From Henckelia pumila (taxonomy: Eukaryota; Streptophyta; Magnoliopsida; Lamiales; Gesneriaceae), in contig NC_133120.1 in assembly GCF_033568475.1 (NCBI RefSeq), positions 95,622,151 through 95,686,150 on the forward strand: a stretch of DNA of 64,000 nt, given 5' to 3'. A program made the position numbers and the translations under genes. This document shows, one piece after another, positions 35,634 through 45,905 of the stretch. Position 1 is the stretch's first letter, and the number at the start of each line of letters is the position of its first letter. The notes beneath the pieces were generated by a model, which saw only the letters and a program-made list of their open reading frames with translations, was not told the origin of the DNA and made no database searches.

Positions 35634-37778
35634 ATGGATTCTGATTTCTGGACCACTCGCCTGGCCGCCGCGAAAAGGCAGTTTCATCTGCAGCATCAAC
35701 ACCATGTCTCGCATGCCCATGGCTTCTCTCAATTGGGTTCGTTTCAATTTTTCTAATTTGTAGTGTTTATGCTTCTTTCGTTTTATTTTCTTTTACATTT
35801 TTTCTGGGTTTTCGTAGATCGATTCGGAAGGGATGGTTTCGAGGTGGAAGAAGACATCAGATCCGATCTCCCGTGCCCCTATTGTTTCGAGGAGTTTGAT
35901 GTAGCGTCCCTTTGCCCACATCTGGAAGATGAACATCCTTGTGAATCCAGACCCGCCGTGAGTTTCTCTTTGCATTTGTATACGTGTATGTATTTCAATC
36001 TAAGCTTTAGATTGTTTTTGTTCATTTGGTTCTGATCCCGTTTTAATAAGGCTTTCTTTTTATAACTTGTTTGTTCTAGATTTGGCGGAAAGCTTGATTT
36101 TTGTTTCTATAATTGATGCAACATGGTTAATTCATTTTATTTTTTTGGTAAAATCACATTTCTTTTTCCACGTTATTATTATTTCTTAATTTATTGATAG
36201 GACATTTTTTATATTTCTGATTTTGGGATTTTTCGATCAATGAATTGAAAAGGCCATGTGTTGGTTTTGAGGATATGGTGAGAAGCACCATCTTTAAACT
36301 TCCATTTTTGAGATTTTTTCAATCGTTATACTTCTAGTTATATCCTTGATATTTTTTGCTCCATTTGAATTATATTTTGGAATTCAAGATTTTAGTTATG
36401 TAACAAAAAAGTCATGACTTTGAGGGTATTTTTCTTGATTTGGGTCGGAGAACCAATCTTATTAATTTTTACCAGTTACTTATTGGGTTCGTGTTCGTTA
36501 AAATGAACTTGGAATAATGCAACTGAGGCAGCTGAGGACCTGGGATTTGGTTTGAGGAAGGCATGATACATTTTGGAAGACGAAACTTTTTAAGTGTTCA
36601 GACCAATATTTGTTTGTTTATTGATCTTGTAAGGTTTGTTATTGTGTCCGAAGTATCGGTTTTAACATTTTATACATGTTTCCAGTTTCTCTAACAACTG
36701 GAAGGCATATAGCAGTTTGATCGTCGTGGGCCTTCAGTTAGATATCTCTCATTCCATGACAAAAATTGAAATTTTTTGTGTGCTTGCCACCAACTCTATT
36801 TGCTGCCAATTGACTTAATCATTACTGTGATAATTGTTGTTGTAAATATTATGAGACTTAACCTTGATTTATTCATTTCACGCAGATCTGCCCAGTTTGT
36901 TCGGCTAAAGTCACAAGGGACGTGTTAAGTCACATAACGCTACAACATGGACACTTATTCAAGATATCCTTTGTGTGAAAAGAAGATTCCAGTATATTAT
37001 TGCATATTTTTATTTTACTCACTCCTATACTCAAACCGTGTCAAAGATTTCTTTAACTTACAGTTACTTTCAGAGGCGTCGCAGATTGCGTAGAGTTCCT
37101 GTTCCAAACAGTCAAGCGCTGTCTCTACTTGGTAAGGATCTTCGTGAAGCCCATCTTCAGGCACTTCTTGGAGGCAGTGCTTACCGATCCAACAATGCAG
37201 CTTCATCCAATGCTGCTGCGGTTGCGGATCCTTTCCTGTCGTCTTTTGTTTTGAACTTTACGGGTTCTGAAAGTGAGGAGATTTCGAAATCTGTGATGTC
37301 GAGTATTGAGGAAATTTCTTCACAAAGTGATGCATCACTACCTATTTGGAAATCGAGGTAAAGAGTCTATTTTCCCTTCGTTGAATTGGACATTTTTAAT
37401 TCTTTAGTTTTCTTTGTGATGAGTCAACTGCCCTTGTTGAGTCAGAAAAATGAATATAGAGGCCTAATGAAAAACTATAAATTGTTACAATTAGCGAGGT
37501 GAAAACTCTGTTATGTCATATGTGCGCTAAAAATGAAATATGTATACACTGATAAAAGTTCTTTCATTTGATGAGAGGCATAAATTTGCGCTACTCGATC
37601 CGAAAGGTAACATTTAATGAAGTTATTTACCATTTTTATCTAAACCCTTTCCCTTCGTGGTTGCAGCAGTTTGGATTCATCATTGAGTCGCGAAGAGCGT
37701 GAAGAAAGAACGCGACAGGCAGCCGGGAGAGCCGTCTTTCTCCAAGATTTGCTTGTATCCGCTGTGTTTTCTGATTAG
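35634..37778 (+). CDS. DI19: DEHYDRATION-INDUCED 19 (Di19) family zinc-finger protein
   Basis: Five exons, 35634-35736, 35818-35957, 36886-36963, 37068-37357 and 37667-37778, give 240 residues. The start MDSDFWTTRLAAAKRQ is the Di19 N-terminal signature. Two adjacent C2H2-like fingers follow: CPYCFEEFDVASLCPHLEDEH and CPVCSAKVTRDVLSHITLQH. Then comes the basic RRRRLRRV block that serves as a nuclear signal in the family, and the Di19 C-terminal domain ending in REERTRQAAGRAVFLQDLL. Known members are nuclear and act as transcription regulators in drought, salt, ABA and light responses. The third intron is AT-AC (listed separately); the others are GT-AG. The second intron is long (928 bp). There are no breaks, and length is normal for the family. 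Confidence 0.95.
36964..37067 (+). other. U12-type AT-AC intron of the Di19 gene (104 nt)
   Basis: The exon ends TTCAAG and the intron begins ATATCCTTT, the full U12 5' splice consensus. Near the 3' end TTCTTTAAC matches the U12 branch site, with the branch A at about 37056, 11 nt before the terminal AC at 37067. Splicing here joins LFK to FQRRRRLRRV in phase 0, which is the conserved Di19 sequence order. No GT-AG pair gives that join. Confidence 0.88.
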
Positions 37779-38400
37779 CAAAAAGAGCGAAGTCTCACTC
37801 GAAACTGTGTTAAGTTCAGGTTGGGGAACTAACCCGGATCCCGCGCCTTAATATTGGATTTGTCTTGTATTCATTGACAATAATAATTATTGTATAAGAT
37901 CCTAGTAAGTAATAACGAATATAGTTAGTATTTAATCAGGTTGCCTTAACATTACAGTCTTTGTACCTGTAGAGTTTGTACATTGCCTCCGCAAACTTTA
38001 ATTTACCTCAAAATTTTATACAATAACGAGCTGATGCTATTTACCTTATCCCGTTCCGCACCATTTGTACCCGTTTGATTCGGGTCAAATGTAGAGAACG
38101 GATACACTCCAAGAACAGTACTTGGAAAGACTTTAAGACGTATTTTACGACTTTTCAATAAATTTTCAATCTTAAATATTAAAATCCTCAATGTTCGCTT
38201 TCAATTCTAGAAAGTAAAAATCTTAATATACTTGCATAATATTTAAAAAACATAATATATATCATTGATTACACATTTATCTATAAATAAATTTGAAACA
38301 CGTACCTATATTTGAAGTTGCTCTTGTCTGGTATCGTTCCGCATGCGCCACTTCTTCTTTATTTGAAAAATTTTCAGTCGATTGTCTTTGTTTTTTGTCA
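37779..38400. other. Di19 3' UTR and intergenic
   Basis: The first 100-150 bp are probably 3' UTR (AATAATAATTATTG-rich). No other feature is seen. Confidence 0.5.
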
Positions 38401-38408
38401 GTTAATAG

Positions 38409-39121
38409 TAGGGGTGGAATCGGGTCGGAACCCGTCCCATAACCCCCTTATCCGATTCTCGTCCCGATAGAAATTGAAATATTTTTTTTCTCCCGATCTC
38501 GCACCCATAAAGTGTTGGGACCCGAATGTTCGGGATCCCGTCGGGTCGGGAGAGGGTAATCCCGAATAATATTTTTTTTAAAAAAAATTCTATGAAAATA
38601 TTTTTTTGAAAAAAATTTATGAAAAAAATCAAACAAATTTTTAATACATTACAAATAAATTAAAATTTCTTTATATATAACCATTAAAAAACTAAAACAT
38701 TTTTTTAGTACATTACAAATAAACTAAAACAACTACTTGATAAATAAAAAAAAACATATAATTGTTCATAATAATAAAAAAAACAAAATAAAAATGTATA
38801 ACTCAATGTTAATATTAAAAAAGATAAATAAAAAAATATTATATGTTATATAATTATAAAACATTAATATTAAACATAAAATTTTAAAAAAATTATTTTT
38901 TAAATTAAAAAATATTATTAAAAAATATTATTTTTATATTCGTGTCGGGTCGAGAATCCCGTTGGGAAGGGTTGCCTATTCCGATCCCGATCCCGAAATT
39001 GATCGGGTCGGAAAAAATTCCGACCACTCGGGTCGGAAAAATTTCGAGACGGGAAAAATTAGGGACGGGAACGGGTTGGAAATGGGGACGAGTCGGGATT
39101 TTTGTAAAATTTGCCACCCTA
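38409..39121. mobile_element. hAT-like non-autonomous element (713 bp)
   Basis: The ends are TAGGGGTGG and CCACCCTA. The flanks are GTTAATAG (38401-38408) and GTAAATAG (39122-39129), 7 of 8 matching. Both subterminal parts carry CGGGTCGGGA-type repeats in opposite orientation around an AT-rich centre. It is built like the element at 32097-32852 but has different subterminal repeats. Confidence 0.72.
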
Positions 39122-39129
39122 GTAAATAG

Positions 39130-39911
39130 TTATGCAATTTACTCATTTAATAACATTTTGAATTGGGCTTAATCATTAAATGGGCTTAAAAATTTAGTCG
39201 GTGCTTTCTTGCTTTCTTTATTTTTTGTGTGACAATGGTTTTACAAATTTAATAACTCCTTTTAATGGTTCTAAATCATAATAGTGATATGTAAGTGAAT
39301 GAGCTTTAAACATGCATAGCTAGCGTAAAAAAAACAAAATTTCTGCTGAGCTAATGCCCAACTTTGCCCACGTTATTCTCCGCCCCTTATCTTATCTACG
39401 AGTCAAACGACACCTACATGACATAAAAACATAATCCGTGCTATTGGCGATTCCAACCACGCGATAATGTGGTCACGAAATAAATCAGTCGAGGGTCGAA
39501 AAATTACACCGCCTGAGAAAACAGGGCCTCGCCATGCCAACTCAACTGGACTGGACGGTCGGCAGCAGTACAGCACCGTTACATCAGCATCATATTGGTT
39601 GGCTAGAAGACCTTGGATATATATCATATTCATCGTGAAAGATAAAAATTTTAAACAGCAATTGATATGTACAGTGCTTAAACATTTATTTATACACATA
39701 TTATTTTAAGATTATGATCTTAAAATAAAGTATTATGTTAAGTGCTGCTAATTTTACTTGTTTGGAATAAATTTATGTGACAATTTGTTAAATTTATTAT
39801 TTTCGTACAAAATAAGTATGACCGACTTTTCCTTCTTATATCCCTTCCCTTCACTAGCTTCCGCTCCATATAATAATATAATATAACTAATTTGTGGAGG
39901 AAGAATCGAAG
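39130..39911. other. promoter region of the microprotein gene
   Basis: No gene supported. An AT-rich CATATAATAATATAATATAAC stretch near 39867-39888 could serve as TATA region for the gene starting at 39912. Confidence 0.45.
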
Positions 39912-40925
39912 ATGCTGGAGCTTTTCCTGTTGGGGTGCACGGGAGTGGTGGTGCTCCTCCATGGAGCCAATTTCTTCTTCCATACTCTCACTTCTCATAT
40001 GGGCATTCGTGCGATCAGGTTTGATTTGTGTCTGACCTCAAATCCCTTACTTCCATTTTAATATTTGCTGTTCTGATCTCTAATCCCTCACGTTATTGGA
40101 TGCTTTTTTCCATATCGATCTTCTTCTTCTCAACTGAAAACAAGAGTATGTGCAGCTCAAATCACAAATCCCGTGGCGCTCGATTAATACATTTTTGTTA
40201 TTAAAATCTAGATCTTTTTAATTAAAAATCGGTTTTCGGATGACGAAAAATGGTGTCATGTATTGTTTATTTGGTGTATTTCGTATGTTTGTTTTTCCCC
40301 TTTCATAAACTTCATGAAATTTAATAATTTAATTGATTTTCTTGGCTTTTACTTCTGATATTTAATGTTTGTTTTCTGAAAATCATAATGGGGGAGCCAA
40401 GATTGTGCAATTTAATAATGTTCGCTTTCCCAGTAAAAAAATAATAATAATAATGTTCGCTTTCACGCAATATGTCGTGGGGAAAAGGTCAATTTAAAAC
40501 CCACGAGATTCTTCGTTTTGGAATTATTATTTTATTTATTTGTAAGTAGCCGTATGTGGTACTTGGTCCACTCGCTTGCTTTCTTATCAATCCGACCCAC
40601 CTTGAGAAAAATTCAGTCGTTTGGCAACGGATATTAAAATTCGAGTTCTTTGTTTTTTCGTTTTTTTTAAAGAAAAATTATTTAAAACATCAAATGCTTC
40701 TCTCCCACTGTTTTTGTCATTGTTTATGACTATGATTATAAATGAAACAAATAACTTGAAAAAGTAGTAGACATAAAATTGATTTTTTATGAACACCAAG
40801 TTATGCATAAACTGGAAGCCAGCCACAAGCGATGCAAAATTATCGAGCTTTTATTGATAAGCCACAATTGCTAATTGATTTGTTTGTTGTTTTGCAACAG
40901 TTTCCTGGGTTTTGCTGCATGGTAA
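39912..40925 (+). CDS. small membrane microprotein (43 residues, two exons)
   Basis: Exon 1 is 39912-40018 and exon 2 is 40901-40925, with GT-AG borders and an 882-bp intron in phase 2. The product starts MLELFLLGCTGVVVLLHG and ends AISFLGFAAW. It has one or two hydrophobic stretches (LFLLGCTGVVVLL and SFLGFAAW) separated by an amphipathic NFFFHTLTSH part, and almost no charge. It looks like one of the short conserved plant membrane peptides, but I cannot name the family. Support comes from the clean splice sites, the hydrophobic pattern carried across the junction, the stop just after it, and an AT-rich promoter region. No function is proposed. Confidence 0.6.
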
Positions 40926-41873
40926 ATTATGGCAGCATGTTATTTGATTTCTTCAAGTATCCAATCCAGGAGGAATAGGAGATGCTTGCTAACGGAATAG
41001 GACTATGGGAGGGTGTTTCTTTACACATATTTTACTTATTTCCAGTACTAGTATTATCTATGTTGCCAGTAGTTAAGTGTGTGTGTTGTCTATAGCTACT
41101 AATTTGAATATTTATAAATGTATATATATGTTTCTATAAATTCTGCCTTTTAGTTCTCAATAATGGCAACCTTTCTTTCTAAATTTCTAAAGAAGTTGAT
41201 CCCAGTACTGTAGCTAGCTAGTCCGTAGTCGACGTTTGTATACTTGAACATGGTTGTTGCTAAGAATATTGGTTAAGAAGGTCTTATCGCAATAAATATA
41301 TCATCACAAATATGAGAACTGTGCTTCAATCAATTCATAAACGTCCCGTGCCAAACTAAGATTTGTGTGCAGATCAGAAAGAAAAAATAGATGTCGCCAG
41401 GATATGTGGTACATACATATATGTAGAGTTTTTCACCGGAAATTGAATGCTTTTTGCTGCCATTTTTTTCCAACAACTCGAAGACAATGTATCTGATCAG
41501 GTTTAGATCTATCAGTAAAAATTCAAGATTTGTTGAACAATGTAAATTAACATACATTTCTGTTAAAAAACGACAGTATGCAATTAACTCATGCTCATTT
41601 TGGATCAAACATTATGTATGTGCATAAGTTCGAGTACTGCTTATTGTTTTGCGAATAAATATTTAGTAGATCTGCTGTTTCATATGATTCTGAATCAATT
41701 TCTCTCTATAAGCAAGTCCTTGTTCGAAATGTTGAAGAAGTAATCCTCTATCTTTGTGCTGGAATATTATAAGGATTGGAATTTGGACGTAACAAACAAT
41801 AAGCTATTGCAAAAATTCAATGAATACTAGTGATAAAATGAAGTAGATTGGGGCCTGGGATCATATTCTTTCC
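40926..41873. other. intergenic between two convergent genes
   Basis: It holds the 3' UTRs of the microprotein gene (+) and of the gene ending at 41874 (-). No other feature is supported. Confidence 0.5.
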
Positions 41874-42332
41874 TCATTGTATTCCTCGTTTTTCCACTGA
41901 TGGTATTGTCTGAACAGCCCGGCAGTTATTGCATGGCTTGCCAAATGACTGGAATAGTTTCTGGCTAAAACTTTTTCGCCCGGTGCCCTTTTTGTTCATC
42001 TGTTCTGCTCGTCTCCGATTGCCTTGAATCGGTGACAAGAAATCTTCTAATTCCATTCGCTTTAGAACTGGAGGTTGATTCGATAGAACCGCGGCGGCCT
42101 CGTATGGTAAGTGCTGACCATTGGGAAACAGGCCGTCTCCTCCCTCTTCATAACTCTCGTTTGGGTCTTGAGTCATAGATTTAAATTCAAACTCTGGTTC
42201 TTGTTTCTTCACTTTAGCACCTTCTTTTACAGGGTTTAGACTCTGGTCGTGAATGCATACGAGCCCCGCGAAGGACAGAGACTCGCTGGAGGCTACATCT
42301 TCAGGCAAGTCTGGTGACATTTTCTTAGGCAT
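41874..42332 (-). CDS. uncharacterised plant protein, EFEF-motif, basic C-terminus
   Basis: A single-exon frame of 152 residues from ATG at 42332. The frame stays open 21 bases further up, but without an ATG there. The N-terminus is MPKKMSPDLPEDVASSES. A motif EPEFEFKSM lies near residue 50, followed by GDGLFPNGQHLPYE. The C-terminal third is basic (QGNRRRAEQMNKKGTGRKSF). The pattern of an EFEF motif followed by an 'LF-NG--LP' motif occurs in plant proteins related to membrane-associated kinase regulators, but that similarity is weak and from memory. No transmembrane segment or enzyme motif is seen. A TATA box about 100 bp upstream supports it as a real gene. Confidence 0.7.
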   Translation of the reverse strand: MPKKMSPDLPEDVASSESLSFAGLVCIHDQSLNPVKEGAKVKKQEPEFEFKSMTQDPNESYEEGGDGLFPNGQHLPYEAAAVLSNQPPVLKRMELEDFLSPIQGNRRRAEQMNKKGTGRKSFSQKLFQSFGKPCNNCRAVQTIPSVEKRGIQ

Positions 42333-42428
42333 TTTGGTGTAGACTTGTAGCAAGATGCGGAAATCCTTGCCGAATTTCCAAGAATTTATATGACAACCGT
42401 GGAGATGATGATTGGATGAATCGTATTT

Positions 42429-42437
42429 CTTTTATAG
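42429..42437 (-). promoter_or_regulatory. TATA box for the gene at 41874-42332
   Basis: CTATAAAAG on the minus strand, about 97 bp upstream of the start codon, in a suitable position for a 5' UTR of 60-70 nt. Confidence 0.6.
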
Positions 42438-43228
42438 GGATTGTTGTGGATTTGTACTCATTCTCTTCCGGCCTTCGTGACAATGAGATGCCTATCTCAC
42501 TCTTTGTTTTATGGATGACTCGATTTTAAAGTTTTTGTTTTCCATGGATTTGGCCGATGCATTCAAGGATAAACATGTCGGATACTCCAAGACAATTAAG
42601 ACATCAAGTATTGGTGCACCCTTTTGAACTTGTTGACTCTGTCATTTTCACTTTATATGTATATTGTGATGAATATTCCAATGTAACATGTGTATTGGTT
42701 TTGAGCGACAACATTTGCTTTGGCAGGACGGGCATGGTGGGGGGGGAGCAACAAAATCACCTTCTTCGTATGGAGAAAAAAAAAAAAGAGTGTTTACAAA
42801 TATATTTTAAATGTTTTGTATGTTTTAATAAAATAAATAAATATAAGGTTTTTCCATCCATCCTCACTTTTATTATGTTCATTATGCGTGAATTTTTTTG
42901 TGGAGTCGTTATGTAGATCTCTAGGCCTTGTGATGGGCCTCCTCTATTGATCTGCAAGCTATAGCCGAAATCTAAGAATTACAATTAGCCCAACCATCAT
43001 AATCCTTGTAATTTCGTTTGTGAGTGAGTAGTGTTTATTTTATATTGACATATCAAAAGAAACTAGTAGTGATATAAATAAATAATATGGTCGGCATCAC
43101 AATGTTTGCAAGGTATCACCATGGAAACATATACCATAACACAAAACTGAAATCAATTAATTACCTTTATCATTTGGACCACAATATATATATAACTTCA
43201 GCCATAAAAAAAAACAACTCTTATCTAA
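42438..43228. other. intergenic
   Basis: No supported gene. A 119-codon frame at 42557-42916 is rejected because its composition follows the AT-rich DNA and no family fits. Confidence 0.5.
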
Positions 43229-43237
43229 AAACTTTAA

Positions 43238-44333
43238 GGATAATGTTATGTGTACATAGAGTTGTACATAGAGGGTTACTCGTCCTATAAATTAGGAAAA
43301 TATATCAAAATTTTTTTAAAATATCTTTATTTTCAATAGTTTGTCTTTCTCAAAAATACTCTTAACGAAAATATTATTATTTTTTATTTTATTATTTATT
43401 ATCCAGTTTTAGGGGGTGTCAAAATTGAACCCGACCCGAGCTGACCAGAAAATTATCGGATTAAGGTTTTGAGGTTTTGGGATTCGGGTTGACCTGAAAT
43501 ATTTGATATTTTTTTATTTTTAACAAAATAATTAAATACACATAATAATAATCAATATATTTTAATTTAAATACATAATAACAAAATCTCACTTATATAG
43601 TTTTATATAATTTAAATTAAAAGTTTAATTGTACGAAATTTAAAATATACTTACTACACAAAATAAAAATTATTTTTAAAAATCAATGTTTTAAAAATTA
43701 ATTATTACATGTGGAAAATCTATGATAAAATATACAATAAATTTTTTTCAAACATATAATATATAAAAATATAGTAAATATTTCTTAATTAATCTATAAG
43801 TAAGTACAAAATTTTTTAAAAATTTCTCAAACCAAACCCGAATAAATCAATAGCGACCGACCCGAACTCGACTAACTCGATCAACCCAAACCTACATGAT
43901 TTGAGTTTTGATTTTGTTTTTTTTAACAAAATATTAACTATTACACATAATAATAATAAATATATTTTAATTTAAATACATAATAATAAAATCTCGTTTA
44001 TATATGATTTAAATTTTAAAGTTAAATTTTAAAAATTATAAAATATATTTACTAAAAAAAATAAACAATTATTATTTTTGTTGAACTCAGTAAAAAGTTA
44101 TATATATTTTCATAATTATTTTTTAAAATTTTATAAAATAATTATTTTTGTTGAACTCGGTAAATTAATTTTGAAAGTAAGTAATAGAATAAAAACAATA
44201 ATATTTTAGAGAAAGGTTTTTAGAGTAAGACAAAAAATTGTAGGTTGAAGAGAAAAAAAAATTAAATATATTTTCCTAATTTAATTGACGTGTAACCCTC
44301 TATGTACAACTTTATATACACGTAGCATTGTTC
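43238..44333. mobile_element. Mutator-like foldback element (1.1 kb)
   Basis: Long terminal inverted repeats: the left arm GGATAATGTTATGTGTAC, and GAACAATGCTACGTGTATA as reverse complement of the right arm, both followed by an exact shared GTTGTACATAGAGGGTTAC and then TTAGGAAAATATAT. A perfect 9-bp duplication AAACTTTAA flanks it at 43229-43237 and 44334-44342. The interior has two diverged direct copies of an AT-rich block (about 43495-43640 and 43915-44030, sharing CACATAATAATAAT and ATATATTTTAATTTAAATAC), each near a CCCGACCCGA-type string. No transposase ORF is visible. Confidence 0.82.
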
Positions 44334-44342
44334 AAACTTTAA

Positions 44343-44654
44343 TGAATCAAAAAGGAAAATAATAAATTATGAACATACAATTGGACAGCAACCTCCCAAG
44401 CCATCTGTCCTACAGTCACTCCTACGCTCGAATCCAAACATCTACCTTCAAGTTTTCATCTTTATCTTAACCCATATACTCTCTTTCTCCACTCCTCGTT
44501 TTCCATCAACCACACCATTTGCCAAGATTTACAAGTCAGTCTCAACCCTTAAGTGTCTGGAAATAGTAAAACATCAGACTTGGAACAGATATTTCGGCAA
44601 CGAACTCTCTATTTATATTCTCCTGCTTGGGAAGAAGATTCAAAGAAAGGAAAA
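44343..44654 (+). promoter_or_regulatory. promoter and 5' UTR region of DRM1
   Basis: 312 bp between the Mutator-like element and the DRM1 start. It contains pyrimidine-rich CTCTCTTTCTCC stretches. No certain TATA box is seen. Confidence 0.4.
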
Positions 44655-45129
44655 ATGGTGTTGCTGGATCATCTCTGGGACGATGTTGTAGCCGGGCCTC
44701 AGCCCGAGCGTGGCCTCAAACACCTCAAGAAAGACTTTGCTAGGCCATTGAACGTCAAAGGTAATAAAGTTAATTAATCAGCCACCACATCCCACGGCGG
44801 CCCGGCCCGTCCCGTCCCTTTTTTTATTTCTCTTACCAAACCCAGTGATTGTGTGTTTGTTTGTCTCGATGTTGATGATTATCAGATATTCGGAGGAGAG
44901 GGAAGTAGCGGTGGTAGTCCGTAGTAGCAAGTACGCGAGGTCTTTGTCGATGCCGGCGAGCCCCGGGACGCCGCCCACGACTCCGGGGGCGCAGTATCCC
45001 ACGGCGGTGCGGAGGGACAATGTCTGGCGGACCGTGTTCCACCCCGGCAGCAACCTAGGCACTAAGAATGTCGGCGCTGATTACTTCGACAAGCCGCATC
45101 CCAATTCCCCCACTGTCTACGACTGGTAA
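44655..45129 (+). CDS. DRM1: dormancy/auxin-associated protein (DRM1/ARP family)
   Basis: Exon 1, 44655-44760, encodes [20 protein letters not shown], the invariant start of the family. The second exon ends with [18 protein letters not shown] and PNSPTVYDW at TAA/TGG context, the conserved C-terminus, with [12 protein letters not shown] in between. The donor after 44760 is phase 1. The best in-frame acceptor is 44917|44918, giving 105 residues, a usual length. The more obvious CAG acceptor at 44885 would lead to an early stop, so the exact border is uncertain. The family is small, Pro/Ser-rich and disordered, and its mRNA rises in dormant buds and falls with auxin; its biochemical role is not known. 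A Mutator-like element ends 320 bp upstream of the start codon. Confidence 0.85.
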
Positions 45130-45320
45130 TTAACGAGATAAAACCCAATTACGTTCTCAAAGTTTTTTAACTTTCCCAAAAATATATTAACACTTTATTT
45201 GTTCCTCATTATGTCCTTTATTTAACAAATAGTTTCCTTAATATGTCCCTCAAACTAAAAATTGTCTATAATACCCTTATTTTAACAATTATTATTAATA
45301 TTTTCTTTGGGCTCAAAAAA
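45130..45320. other. 3' flank of DRM1
   Basis: AT-rich, with nothing recognised. The junction with the pararetrovirus-like fragment lies somewhere here. Confidence 0.4.
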
Positions 45321-45905
45321 TGGTATCAGAGCCTAAGTAATTTTATTCAAACTTTATATTATTAATTAAATCATACTTTTCTTCGTTGAGGAAGAAATTT
45401 TCAACAAACCATGGATCAAACGAGAGTTTGAACCAGAAGGGTTTCATTTATATGAAATTTCATAAACAAGTAAATCTATTTAAAATAGATTCTTTACAAA
45501 AGAGACTTAGGTCTTTTATACTCTCTGAAGAGATTAAGAAATATGATTTCTAATTCTCAATTTTTAGAGATCACACCAAATTCCTCTAAACTCTCCGGAG
45601 ATCTTAGAGAAATTCAAAAGACGGTACAATATTACAACAATCAGTTGTATGAAATACCTCGGCAGATTGAAGAAATCCTTAAGAAACAAGAAGAAATTCT
45701 TGTAACTCTAAAGGATCTTCAAACCAAAATCATAAATCTAGAACACATTTCTAGTTCTAGGAAGGGAAATACAGGAGGAAGGTTACCACTCGCGTTTGGT
45801 ACCGAACCTCTGTTACATCAGAAAGGTAAAACCAAAATGATTCAAAAACCTTTAACTGATGATGAGATGATGATTAATCTTATAAAAGCGGTATCAGAGA
45901 AAAAT
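45321..45905 (+). mobile_element. possible endogenous pararetrovirus fragment (Caulimoviridae-like), truncated
   Basis: TGGTATCAGAGC, an initiator-Met tRNA primer site as used by Caulimoviridae, lies at 45321-45332 with no LTR beside it. A small frame follows, ending in an ATGA overlap with a larger one that starts at 45543. That larger frame has a strongly heptad-like N-terminal half (EIPRQIEEILKKQEEILVTL) and a Lys-rich tail, like the coiled-coil virion-associated proteins of the group. The fragment stops where the Tekay LTR begins. It is a fossil, a small part of a genome, and nothing like a whole virus. A Copia leader using the same primer site is an alternative. Confidence 0.4.

Noticed and set aside
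36975-37361. Frame that would begin a Di19 exon inside the intron
   Set aside because: Its first 31 codons are the AT-AC intron; the true exon starts at 37068.
42557-42916. 119-codon frame on the plus strand
   Set aside because: AT-driven composition, no recognisable motif, and it crosses an A-run; no promoter seen.
44553-44654. Extension of the DRM1 frame upstream
   Set aside because: It starts at GTG, not ATG; the family begins at MVLLDHLW (44655).
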